64,000 nt of DNA from Lacrimispora xylanisolvens (GTDB lineage Bacteria > Bacillota > Clostridia > Lachnospirales > Lachnospiraceae), in NCBI GenBank assembly GCA_017084465.1, contig CP070896.1, forward strand, positions 4,081,501 through 4,145,500, written 5' to 3'. How positions within the stretch are numbered: position 1 is the stretch's first letter; the number at the start of each line of letters is the position of its first letter. A program made the position numbers and the translations under genes. This document shows, one piece after another, positions 36,591 to 44,389 of the stretch. The notes beneath the pieces are model-generated. The model saw only the letters and a list, made by a program, of their open reading frames with translations, made no database searches and was not told where the DNA came from.

Positions 36591-38502
36591 TTACAGCCCC
36601 ATAGCTTTTCTTTTTTTCATGATGTGGCTTTCAATTTTTTCTGCTACTTCCACTGGATCATCTCCCAGAGCCACCTTGCCGCCTGTCAGACTTTCCACAT
36701 CCTCTGTGAGCAGTTTCACAAGCTTGGGTGCGCCAGTGATAAAGGGAGTCGGTGAAAGATGGGTGAAGGCACCGTAAGCAACGGCAAATATACCGTCTAT
36801 GGTAGCTTTCTGTTCCATCCATTCCGGTGCCGTGACAGCAATGGGAAGATCGGAGATATCTGCATCCAGATAATCGGCCAGGGCTGTTACCAGCATGGAG
36901 ATTCTTCCCGTATCCGTACAGGTTCCAAAACTTAATACCGGTGGAATTTTCAGAGCACTGCAGACTGCTTTTAAACCATCTCCAGCCTGGTCTATGGCAT
37001 CCAGATTACACATACCGGCTACCTCTAAACCATGATTTCCGCATCCGCCGGCGACAACCAGAATATCTCTCTTAATCAACTGCTTTGCCAGGTTTACAGT
37101 ATTCCAGTCCTGTGGACCGTTTCTTAAAGTTGAGCAGTTTGCCAGCGCTACAATTCCTTTTAGCTGCCCTTTTACAATGACATCTACAAGATTCTGTAAA
37201 TCATTTCCGATTGCATTCAGTACGGCTTCCGTTGAGAAGCCGGCAATTGCTTTCTGTACATGCCGGGGTACCATGGGTTTTATTTTACCATGTCTTTTTT
37301 TGAAATTCTCAATTGCGATATGAATGCATTTATCCGCCATTTCTTCCGCTTTTTGAGGATAGTAAGGCATCTCATGTTCCGTTCCGGGGACGCCGATGAT
37401 GGTGCTGACACTGACAAGGGCAACCTGGTATTTTTCCGCATATTGATCAATAGCAGGCGGAGAGCAGTTTTCCTCCATGACAAAGGCATCTACGGTACCG
37501 GTAGCCAGGAACGGTTCAATTGCCAGCCAGTTTCCCATCAGTCCTACAAAAAACCTCATCCATTTCAAATCTCTGGAGCAGTTCCTGTCCTGTTTCAATG
37601 GATCCCACGATGTGGATTCCTTTTGCACCGCACTGCTTTGCCAGATCCTGAAATTCCTTTGTTTTCGCTTTCATAAGGGCAGCAGCTCCGATCCAGGGCT
37701 GATGACCGTTAAATGCAATGTTAACATAATCCGGATCCATAATACCCATATCCACATCAACTTCGTGAGGCTTAGGAGTTCCGAATAATATGTCCTGGGT
37801 CATTTCAAGGCCGATCTGGGCGGTATAGATGGTGGATAACCCCAGCCGCAGTGCCTTTTTTGCAAGAGAGACATAATCTCCATCCACATTTGTCAGGCAG
37901 CTTGCAATACTGTTTTGCACTTCATGTTCAATTCCGGAAGGATAAATATTTAACTCATGCCATATTTTTTTTCGCTTTTTCGGAGCAAATGCCTCCACCA
38001 TGATGCTGTGCTGATCCGGGTTTACTTTCATTTCCCGGTCTAACAGCTCCGCAAGACAGGTTGCCATCTCGTTGATGGACTGGCTGGTATCTATTCCTGT
38101 TTTTTCGCACATCCATTTTAGCTTTTCCGTATCAGTGATCTGAAAGGTTGTATTTCCCTTTCCTGTTTCTTTCAGTGTCCGAAATGCTTCATAGGCATGA
38201 TGGGCATAAGTAGCAGCTCCCATGATGTTTCTCATAAGGAGATTTCTCATTGCCATGGCATCGGGCCCGATTCCGCAGGCGCCCTTTTCAGGACCTTTCT
38301 GTTCGTTAATCCGGCAGGGACCGTTGGTACATAGCTGGCAACTCAGGCCTTGGAGACAAAATTTGCACCGTATCTTTTCCTGCTCATCAAATCTTGAGAA
38401 TACACTGGATAAACCGTCATCTCTGATCCTTACCAGCATTTCTTCAACGGAATCGTGATAACTGACACGATCCTTTGGTTTTTCTAAAACTGCTTCTGAC
38501 AT
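36591..38502 (-). CDS. cooS: Anaerobic Ni-Fe carbon monoxide dehydrogenase catalytic subunit (single frame disruption)
   Basis: Oxygen-sensitive enzyme that interconverts CO and CO2, about 636 residues after repair, as in CooS. The N-terminal Cys cluster CKFCLQGLSCQLCTNGPC supplies B- and D-cluster ligands, followed by KGACGIGPDAM. C-cluster regions appear later (VAGGCGNHGLEVAGMC, SFGTCTDTGR). The frame breaks in six T on the coding strand (37548-37553); one fewer gives DEVFVGLMGNWLAIEPFLATG. ATG at 38502 (MSEAVLEK) is preferred because GGAGG precedes it. There is no CooF ferredoxin, acetyl-CoA synthase or CooC next to it, so it is a solitary CODH of unknown electron partner. Confidence 0.93.
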
Positions 38503-38568
38503 AATGACCTCCATTCTTTTAATCAAAGGTAGTATGTCAGATTTCAGAAAAATCAATTCAGAAAGATG

Positions 38569-39099
38569 TTATTTCATATTCCATTCTTTCTTTAAAACAG
38601 CGTACTGATATGTGTTTTCATAAAGCGGTGTTCCGTCGGAATTGTTAACAAATGAAATAAATTCAACAAATAAACCTTCCCGCCTCATTCCAAGGCGTTC
38701 GCAAAGTTTCTGGGAGGGGAGATTATCATCTTCAGCGTAGGCATAGATTCTTCTTGCATCATTTTCAAAAAGATTGGTAATAACGGCCTGGGCCGCCTCC
38801 TTTGCATAACCTTTTCTGCCATATTTCAGATTGAAATTCCAACCAATGCTGTATGTGTCCGGATGTTCTTTCATTGTAAATATTTCTCCAATGATAAAAT
38901 CCGTATCACGCAGACAGACGGCGTAGCAGTCTCCATGACCATCACCATTTTCTTTTACTTTTTTTACGGCTTCTTCGTAAGAGTTTACTTTTTCGCTGTA
39001 AAAGCAATGTACGGGTGGTGCGGCAAGGTATTCGTATAAACCTGCCGCGTCCTTATCTTTAAAGTTTCGGATAATCAGTCTGTTTGTTTCTATATGCAT
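38569..39099 (-). CDS. GNAT acetyltransferase, RimJ/RimL type
   Basis: Protein of 176 residues. IETNRLIIRNFKDKDAAGLYEYL at the start, NLKYGRKGYAKEAAQAVITNLFENDARRIYAYAEDDNLPSQKLCERLGMRREGLF in the acetyl-CoA binding core. This subgroup acetylates N-termini or small amines; the substrate is unknown. GGAGG precedes the ATG. It lies 66 bp upstream of the cooS start on the same strand, but with no sign of functional linkage. Confidence 0.9.
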   Translation of the reverse strand: MHIETNRLIIRNFKDKDAAGLYEYLAAPPVHCFYSEKVNSYEEAVKKVKENGDGHGDCYAVCLRDTDFIIGEIFTMKEHPDTYSIGWNFNLKYGRKGYAKEAAQAVITNLFENDARRIYAYAEDDNLPSQKLCERLGMRREGLFVEFISFVNNSDGTPLYENTYQYAVLKKEWNMK

Positions 39100-39132
39100 T
39101 TCTTTTGTCCTCCGTTATTTTATATTCAGTCA

Positions 39133-39170
39133 GAAAAAAATGGGACAAGATCTATTTAGATCTTATCCCA
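39133..39170 (-). terminator. Hairpin upstream of the GNAT gene, T-tailed on the complement
   Basis: TGGGA-AAGATCT pairs with AGATCTT-TCCCA. On the complement it is followed by seven T, so it should stop transcripts coming from the small Cys-rich gene before they enter the GNAT gene. Confidence 0.6.
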
Positions 39171-39278
39171 CTTAAATAATCATGATGATTATAAGTCCTC
39201 TGACAAGTAAACTTATATGGAAAGTTTATCATAAAAAAGATAAAAAGTCTTGTATTTTCTATATGTTTATAAGGAGAA

Positions 39279-39314
39279 ACAGCCTCTTCCATTAATTTTA
39301 ATAGTGGAGGCTGT
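39279..39314 (-). terminator. Terminator at the 3' end of the Cys-rich small gene
   Basis: ACAGCCTC pairs with GAGGCTGT around the stop codon of the small gene; T-rich on both sides. Confidence 0.6.
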
Positions 39315-39522
39315 TATTCTTTTTCGGCCAGTAACATATGCCCACATCAAGTGCACGAGGCTTGTCCAGATGAAAATCGGCATACCGGCAATACCAGCAT
39401 TGTTGTAATCCTTTTGGAATGTCGGCTCTTGGCTCAAAAGCCGGACAAACCTGCTTTGGCCATACATTTCCGTCAGTATTTGGAGCTGTCAGCTGCATAC
39501 CCTCCCGCATGCATTGATCCAT
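39298..39522 (-). CDS. Small Cys-rich conserved-looking protein, unknown function
   Basis: Protein of 74 residues, no named family that I can assign. Three parts stand out: MDQCMREGMQLTAPNTDGNVWP, VCPAFEPR, and CWYCRYADFHLDKPRALDVGICYWPKK. The five Cys, two of them in a CxxC spaced pair, suggest metal or iron-sulfur binding. An AAAGGAG site lies 9 bases before the ATG and a hairpin follows the stop, which supports a real gene. The overlapping reading frame 39267-39467 on the same strand lacks both. Confidence 0.65.
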   Translation of the reverse strand: MDQCMREGMQLTAPNTDGNVWPKQVCPAFEPRADIPKGLQQCWYCRYADFHLDKPRALDVGICYWPKKNNSLHY

Positions 39523-39591
39523 TCCATCACACTCCTTTCATGAAGCGTGTGCAAAGTTTTTAGTTACGTTATGAGAGTACTATAAATAAAC

Positions 39592-39627
39592 AAAAAATGA
39601 GCCTTTGCACTTAAAAGGCTCATTTTT
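39592..39627 (+). terminator. Terminator-like hairpin upstream of cat
   Basis: AAAAATGAGCCTTT pairs with AAAGGCTCATTTTT. It lies upstream of the cat promoter, so it more likely insulates cat than attenuates it. Confidence 0.6.
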
Positions 39628-39673
39628 ACACTTAAAAACGAATATTGACCATTGGAAATTAGGTTAGCAGGCT

Positions 39674-39702
39674 TTGTAATTTATGGACGAATGCTGTATA
39701 AT
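39674..39702 (+). promoter_or_regulatory. Promoter of cat
   Basis: TTGTAA at 39674-39679, 17 bases, TATAAT at 39697-39702. The leader to the cat start codon is about 120 bases. Confidence 0.65.
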
Positions 39703-39740
39703 ACATAATTACAGTATAATCGGAAAGGGATGTATAAACA

Positions 39741-39788
39741 ATGGTATCAACAATGGTATCAACAATATCTTTACCGTGCATAGCATAA
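39741..39788 (+). CDS. Leader peptide before chloramphenicol acetyltransferase
   Basis: Short reading frame of 15 codons, MVSTMVSTISLPCIA, with GGAAAGG 12 bases before its ATG. It is built partly from a 12-base direct repeat (AACAATGGTATC). A hairpin (CGTGCA 39775-39780 with TGCACG 39794-39799) overlaps its last codons and stop. Inducible cat genes such as cat-86 have short leader peptides where a drug-stalled ribosome opens a hairpin and frees the cat ribosome binding site. This is that layout by inference; the hairpin here lies just upstream of the AGGAG site rather than pairing with it. Confidence 0.45.
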   Translation: MVSTMVSTISLPCIA

Positions 39789-39828
39789 GCTTTTGCACGT
39801 AAAATAATTGAAAACCAGGAGAATTATT

Positions 39829-40487
39829 ATGAGTTTTAATTTAATTGACATAAATAATTGGGCGCGTAAGGAATATTACAATCACTATATGCACAAGGTG
39901 TGCTGCACCTATAGCGTAACCTGTAACATTGATATAACTGGTGTTAGAACAGCATTAAAAAGCATGAACAAAAAGATATATCCAGCTCAGATTTATATGC
40001 TTACCACTGTTGTCAATCAGTATCAGGAGTTTCGTATGAATATTGATACTGACGGTAATTTAGGCTATTGGGATGAACTTAATCCAAGCTACACCATATT
40101 CAATAAAGAAAAAGAACTGTTTTCCAGCATATGGACGATTCACAGCCATTCGTTTATAAAGTTTTATGAAAACTGCATATCTGATATTGACTGTTATTCA
40201 AGTGCTGAAAATCTGATGCCCAAACCAGATCAACCACTCAATACGTTCAATATATCAAGTTTGCCCTGGACGAGTTTTACAGGATTTAACTTAAATCTAT
40301 ACACAGATGGAAGTTACCTGCCCCCCCCATATTTACTATTGGTAAGTTTATCGAGCAGGATAATAAGGTACTGATGCCATTATCAGTCCAGGTACATCAC
40401 TCAGTATGCGACGGATTTCATGTAGGAAGATTTACCAATTCATTGCAGGATTTAGCAAATAACTATAACGATTGGCTTTATAAGTAA
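39829..40487 (+). CDS. cat: Type A chloramphenicol acetyltransferase (single frame disruption)
   Basis: Acetyl-CoA dependent enzyme that inactivates chloramphenicol, about 218 residues after repair. FNLIDINNWARKEYYNHY at the start, SLPWTSFTGFNLNL in the middle and the catalytic His motif VQVHHSVCDGFHVGRF near the end are typical. The frame is lost in eight C at 40321-40328; six or nine C restore YLPPIFTIGKFIEQDNKVLMPLSVQ. As assembled the product lacks the catalytic His. ATG at 39829 follows CAGGAG. The region looks more AT-rich than its neighbours, which fits an acquired gene. No mobile element borders are visible. Confidence 0.85.
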
Positions 40488-40514
40488 TGTTATACCAGCA
40501 GTGGTGGTAAATCG

Positions 40515-40559
40515 AAAGGGGCAAACTGTACTTGGTGTTAAAGTACAGTTTACCCCTTT
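40515..40559 (+). terminator. Strong hairpin after cat
   Basis: AAAGGGG-AAACTGTACTT pairs with AAGTACAGTTT-CCCCTTT around a 7-base loop, followed by a short pyrimidine stretch. Confidence 0.7.
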
Positions 40560-40630
40560 CTACTATAACCCGACCAAACCAGCACATCTCTTAGTCGGCG
40601 GCCCAGCGATTCCTCCGGTAATCGTATCCC

Positions 40631-41215
40631 CTATGCATGGAATTCAGATGAGAGAAGGCCATACACCTTAGTATCAATATATTCTTCTTCATATCTGAAA
40701 TCTTCCCTTAAAATACCCTCTAAGACAAAACCATTTTTTATGTAAACATGTTCACCGCGTGGATTGAAGCTGAACACATGAAGTCCTATTTTATGAAGTT
40801 TGAGGGTATTAAATCCATACTCAAGAAAAAGCGAGGTGGCTTCACTTCCCAAGCCTTTGTTTCTTCCGTCTGGTCCGATAAGAATTCGAAAATTAACCTT
40901 ATTGGAACTGTCATCATAATCGTTAAAGACAACTTCTCCAACAACTTTATTTGTTTTCTTATCTACAATGGCCAGATCAAGACGATTTTCCTGTTCATTC
41001 CGGGTGCGGTACCAATGCCTGGTTTTCTCTAATTCTTCTTCCGATGATTGGGTATAGGCTTCTTTATCATTACAGACAGAACCCGTGAGTTTTTTTACTT
41101 CATAATCGGATAAAATATCAAGCATGGTGTCAATATCATCAATCTGGAATGGGCGAAGAATAACTTTTTCACCCTGTAAAGTTGGTTTTTGCAGAAATTT
41201 TGGTTCTAATTTCAT
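40631..41215 (-). CDS. GNAT acetyltransferase
   Basis: Protein of about 194 residues of the RimJ/RimL-like group. LQGEKVILRPFQIDDIDTMLDIL begins the domain; IVDKKTNKVVGEVVFNDYDDSSNKVNFRILIGPDGRNKGLGSEATSLFLEYGFNTLKLHKIGLHVFSFN is the acetyl-CoA core with the RNKGLG pyrophosphate loop. The start at 41215 (MKLEPK) has GGAGG 11 bases ahead; an upstream in-frame start at 41251 overlaps that site. Substrate unknown. Confidence 0.88.
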   Translation of the reverse strand: MKLEPKFLQKPTLQGEKVILRPFQIDDIDTMLDILSDYEVKKLTGSVCNDKEAYTQSSEEELEKTRHWYRTRNEQENRLDLAIVDKKTNKVVGEVVFNDYDDSSNKVNFRILIGPDGRNKGLGSEATSLFLEYGFNTLKLHKIGLHVFSFNPRGEHVYIKNGFVLEGILREDFRYEEEYIDTKVYGLLSSEFHA

Positions 41216-41381
41216 GTTTGTTTCATCCTCCATCTTATTATAAACAGACAATTATACCGTTAAACAAATATACCAGATATTGTTATAAAACACAATAATG
41301 CCAGCAGTTTAGCCAATTAAAGTCTAGAAACAGGTATTTACCGTCAAGTGTAGTGTACCAAGTATTGTATCTGAGAAAAGA

Positions 41382-41430
41382 TTGACATCTATTACGTTTA
41401 GTGATATATTTTTATTACGGTAAACGTAAT
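41382..41430 (+). promoter_or_regulatory. padR promoter with inverted repeat operator
   Basis: TTGACA (41382-41387), 17 bases, TATATT (41405-41410). ATTACGTTTA (41391-41400, in the spacer) and TAAACGTAAT (41421-41430) form a perfect 10-bp inverted repeat. ATTACG-GTAAA-CGTAAT (41414-41430) is a second, tighter palindrome. Confidence 0.7.
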
Positions 41431-41443
41431 AAAACGAGTAGGA

Positions 41444-41785
41444 GTGGTATATATCAGAGATAATATAAAGGGTGGGGCATTGACGGAAACAACTTTCTTT
41501 GTTCTCTTGGCTGTATATAAGCCCAATCATGGTTATGGAATCATGCAGTTTATTGAAAAGGAGACAAACGGACGAGTTGTCTTAGGTGCGGGTACTTTGT
41601 ATGGGGCAATCAATACTCTTGTAAAGAAAGAATGGATTGCCCCTTTAAACGATGAATCGGATAACAAGAAAAAAGAATACCTTATAACAAATATTGGGAA
41701 GCAGAAGGCGGAAGAAGAATTACAACGTATGGAGCAGGTTTTGCAACTGGCATCAACAGTTATTAAGGGGGATAGAAATAAATGA
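41444..41785 (+). CDS. PadR-family transcriptional regulator
   Basis: Winged-helix regulator of up to 113 residues. ALTETTFFVLLAVYKPNHGYGIMQFIEKETNGRVVLGAGTLYGAINTLVKKEWIAPL is the PadR domain in full; a short helical tail follows. The start is uncertain: GTG at 41444, or TTG at 41480 preceded by GGGTGGGG. Its stop overlaps the start of the DUF2812 gene (ATGA), a common padR-DUF2812 pairing. Autorepression is inferred from the palindromes in its promoter. Confidence 0.88.
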   Translation: MVYIRDNIKGGALTETTFFVLLAVYKPNHGYGIMQFIEKETNGRVVLGAGTLYGAINTLVKKEWIAPLNDESDNKKKEYLITNIGKQKAEEELQRMEQVLQLASTVIKGDRNK

Positions 41786-42199
41786 GCAAAATAGTATTTC
41801 GATATTTTTTTGATTTTCTGAATAGTCAGGAAAAGTGGTTAAACCGTATGGCCAAGGATGGTTACTGGCTAAAGAAATGTGGAAAGCTAATCTATGTTTT
41901 TGATGAATGCTCACCAAATGAATATGAATATGCGGTAGAGTATGTAGGAAGTCAGGCTTATTCCAAAGCAAAAGACTATCGCAGGTATCTTGAAAGTATG
42001 GGATTTCATACTTTTACAAAAAACATCTACCTTAATTTTTCTTATGGAAAAGTGTCGTGGAGGCCATATGCAAAAGGGATAGGGCAGATGGTTGCTTAGG
42101 ATTGCTTTATTAATCTTTTTCAGTTTGTTCTTAATCCCAACGGTGAAATATTCGTCATTAGTGAAGTATCTAAAAGAAGAAAGTGAAATTTATGAATGA
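41782..42199 (+). CDS. DUF2812-family membrane protein, short form (probable frame disruption)
   Basis: The first 105 residues (VFRYFFDFLNSQEKWLNRMAKDGYWLKKCGKLIYVFDECSPNEYEYAVEYV, KDYRRYLESMGFHTF) match DUF2812 proteins controlled by PadR regulators. The frame stops at 42099, but the next frame continues as LLRIALLIFFSLFLIPTVKYSSLVKYLKEE, a plausible membrane helix and tail, to a stop at 42199. One extra base near GG 42090-42091 would explain the break, giving about 138 residues. A genuine truncation cannot be excluded, since many relatives are longer. Confidence 0.65.
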
Positions 42200-42291
42200 G
42201 TGATCTATCAAACAGCATTGAAATGCTGGTAACTCCTTTTTCAATGGTATATATTTCTGTAATTCGTCTAGAATATAATTGATCCATATAA

Positions 42292-42357
42292 TAGCCGAAA
42301 TTCATTGACCATGTAGATTATATCGGCTATAATATAATAAATAAAAATTTTAGCCGA
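42292..42357 (+). promoter_or_regulatory. Promoter of the AAA/DUF4143 gene with three TAGCCGA half-sites
   Basis: TTGACC (42305-42310), 17 bases, TATAAT (42328-42333). TAGCCGA occurs at 42292-42298 and 42351-42357, and inverted as TCGGCTA at 42323-42329, overlapping the -10. The spacings are 31 and 28 bases, about three helical turns. This looks like a repressor site. Confidence 0.55.
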
Positions 42358-42369
42358 AGAGGTGATTTT

Positions 42370-43608
42370 ATGAATTATATACACAGAGCAATGGAGGATA
42401 CCTTTCTCCGCCTTTCCAAAGAATTTCCTGCTTTACTGCTTACCGGTCCTAGGCAGGTCGGCAAAACAACCATGCTGCAAAAGCTGGCTGAAGAGGAGAG
42501 CTTAGGGCGTGAATATGTCACGCTGGATGATTTAACAGAGCGTCAAATGGCAAAGAATGACCCGAAAATGTTCCTGCAAATTCATAAGCCACCGGTATTT
42601 ATCGATGAAGTGCAGTATGCACCCGAGCTGTTTTCCTATATTAAAATACATGTTGACCAAAATCATCGTGCAGGTGATTTCTGGCTGACAGGTTCGCAGG
42701 TGTTCAAACTGATGGAGGGAATACAGGAATCTCTGGCTGGGCGGGTTTGCCTGCTCCATATGGCACCCATGTCACAGGCTGAAATCTATGGGGTTGCTTC
42801 AGCACCTTTTGTGCTGGATTAGAACAGCTGTCACAGCGGATAAAAGGGCGGACTCCTGTTGATACTCCTGCACTTTATGAGCGTATTTTTAGAGGTGGGA
42901 TGCCTGCTCTCATCAGCGGACAGTATAATGATTACCGGGCAGTTTATTCCAGTTATATCAGCACCTATATTGACAGGGATGTAAAAGAAATATCTGGTGC
43001 CATTGATTCACTTAAATTTATGGATTTTATTACATCAGCCGCCGCTCTGTGCGGACAGATGGTGAATTATAAGACTATCTCTGATGCTGCCAGTATTGAC
43101 CAGGTTACCGCTAAAAAACTGGCTTGGGATTTTGGAGAGGCTGGGAATTGTATTTTATCTCCACCCTTATTCCAACAATATGCTAAAGCGCATGGTGACG
43201 AAACCAAAGCTTTATTTCTATGACTGTGGCTTGGTGGCGTACCTGACCAAATGGAGCGACAGCGATACCCTGATGAGTGGTGCCATGAGCGGTGCGATTC
43301 TTGAAAACTTTGTAGTGTCCGAGATTGTCAAGAGCCATCAGAATTGCGGTCGAGAAGCTTTCATTTATTATTATCGTGATAAGGATACCAAGGAGATAGA
43401 TATTCTGCTGGAAGACAGCGGTAAGCTATATCCTATGGAGATTAAAAAAACAGCCACGCCCCAAAGCCAGCTCACTCGAGTATTCAGGGTGATTGATAAG
43501 GCTTCTCTGGAGCGTGGGATAGGAGCAGTTCTTTGTACAACAGACCGACTATCGGCGTTTGATAGCCAGAATTTAATTGTGCCGATTTGGGGGGATATAA
43601 ATAGATAG
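42370..43608 (+). CDS. AAA-family ATPase with DUF4143 domain (two frame disruptions)
   Basis: Protein of about 412 residues after repair, AAA_14 plus DUF4143. Walker A is GPRQVGKTT (about 27-35) and Walker B is VFIDEVQYAP. The C-terminal DUF4143 part shows LERLGIVFYLHPYSNNMLKRMVTKPKLYFYDCGLVAYL and a nuclease-like tail, EAFIYYYRDKDTKEIDILLED...YPMEIK. Breaks: a missing T at 42807-42810 and an extra A in A6 43113-43118. Function of the family is not established; multiple copies per genome are common. Its promoter carries inverted repeats suggesting tight control. Confidence 0.85.
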
Positions 43609-43647
43609 TAAATGCATCTCCCCCTCAAATTAGGAGAGATGGAAGAC

Positions 43648-43693
43648 GAAAAAAATGAGAAAGCCTGTAAACCGCATGGTTTCAGGCTTTCTC
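43648..43693 (-). terminator. Terminator of the tRNA-Ser gene
   Basis: GAGAAAGCCTG pairs with CAGGCTTTCTC; on the complement it is followed by seven T. Confidence 0.85.
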
Positions 43694-43698
43694 CATGA

Positions 43699-43784
43699 CG
43701 GAAGCGGTGGGATTCGAACCCACGTGCCCTTGCGGACAACCGCATTTCGAGTGCGGCTCGTTATGACCACTTCGATACGCTTCC
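43699..43784 (-). tRNA. tRNA-Ser (CGA anticodon)
   Basis: Cloverleaf of 86 nt: acceptor GGAAGCG with CGCTTCC and G as discriminator, long variable arm as in tRNA-Ser, T arm GGGTTCGAATCCC. The anticodon loop reads ACTCGAAAT, giving CGA, which decodes UCG. No CCA is encoded in the gene. It stands alone and is followed by a terminator. Confidence 0.92.
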
Positions 43785-43978
43785 ATTTGAAAACACAACG
43801 ACACAATTATACACGATAATTCAAAATTTGGGTAGTCTTTTCCTTAAAAAAAATACACTTTCCCCGTATAACCCTTAGCTCAATGGAAATAATAGGATTA
43901 AATAGAAAAAGTGCACATGATTGTAACGAAAAAGTAAAATAATTTAGTGAAAATCATGAATAAAGCAATAAAAGAAAG

Positions 43979-44213
43979 ATGGTGTCTGAAGTGAGAAAGA
44001 TCAAACATACATTTTCCACGGTAGAGGAGTTGGTGGCTTTTTGTGGTAAAGGCGGAGCGGTGCAATTTTGAGATAAAGGTCATTTCCAACCATCTGGTGA
44101 TAGACGGGAAATCACTGATGGGAATTATGATTATCGGAATTGGAATACAGGTGGAGATCGTCTGTTATAATGAAGCGTTCCGCCCGGAGCAGTTAGTGGA
44201 TTATGCAGCGTGA
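43979..44213 (+). CDS. Short HPr-like protein gene, frame-disrupted
   Basis: Too broken to show as one open frame. The first part gives MVSEVRKIKHTFSTVEELVAFCGKGGAVQF, then stops. After removal of one T from 44066-44069 it continues EIKVISNHLVIDGKSLMGIMIIGIG and VEIVCYNEAFRPEQLV to a stop at 44211, about 77 residues. The part around DGKSLMGIM is like the Ser-46 region of HPr, but there is no typical N-terminal phospho-His motif. It may be a diverged HPr-like domain protein. A terminator follows at 44237. The start codon is uncertain (ATG 43979 or GTG 43991). Confidence 0.55.
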
Positions 44214-44236
44214 ACAGAATAAAATATAATAAGAAG

Positions 44237-44287
44237 AAGCCGGTCTTTTTCCTCACCAGGGCATGGAAAGAGACCGGTTTATTTTTA
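44237..44287 (+). terminator. Terminator after the HPr-like gene
   Basis: AGCCGGTCTTTTTCC pairs with GGAAAGAGACCGGT followed by T-rich sequence. Confidence 0.75.
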
Positions 44288-44389
44288 TGTTATCCCGGAT
44301 TTTTCCTTGCAATCAGCAATTTCAGGAGCTATAATTTTATATTGTATGTTAAGAACCAAATAAAAAAATGATTTACAGGAGGAAAATTG

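Noticed and set aside
39808..40490. cat region as part of a transposon or integron
   Set aside because: The gene looks acquired, but I found no transposase, inverted terminal repeats or target duplication nearby.
42120..42305. Reading frame on the complement between DUF2812 and the ATPase
   Set aside because: It runs through the ATPase promoter region, lacks a ribosome binding site and matches nothing.
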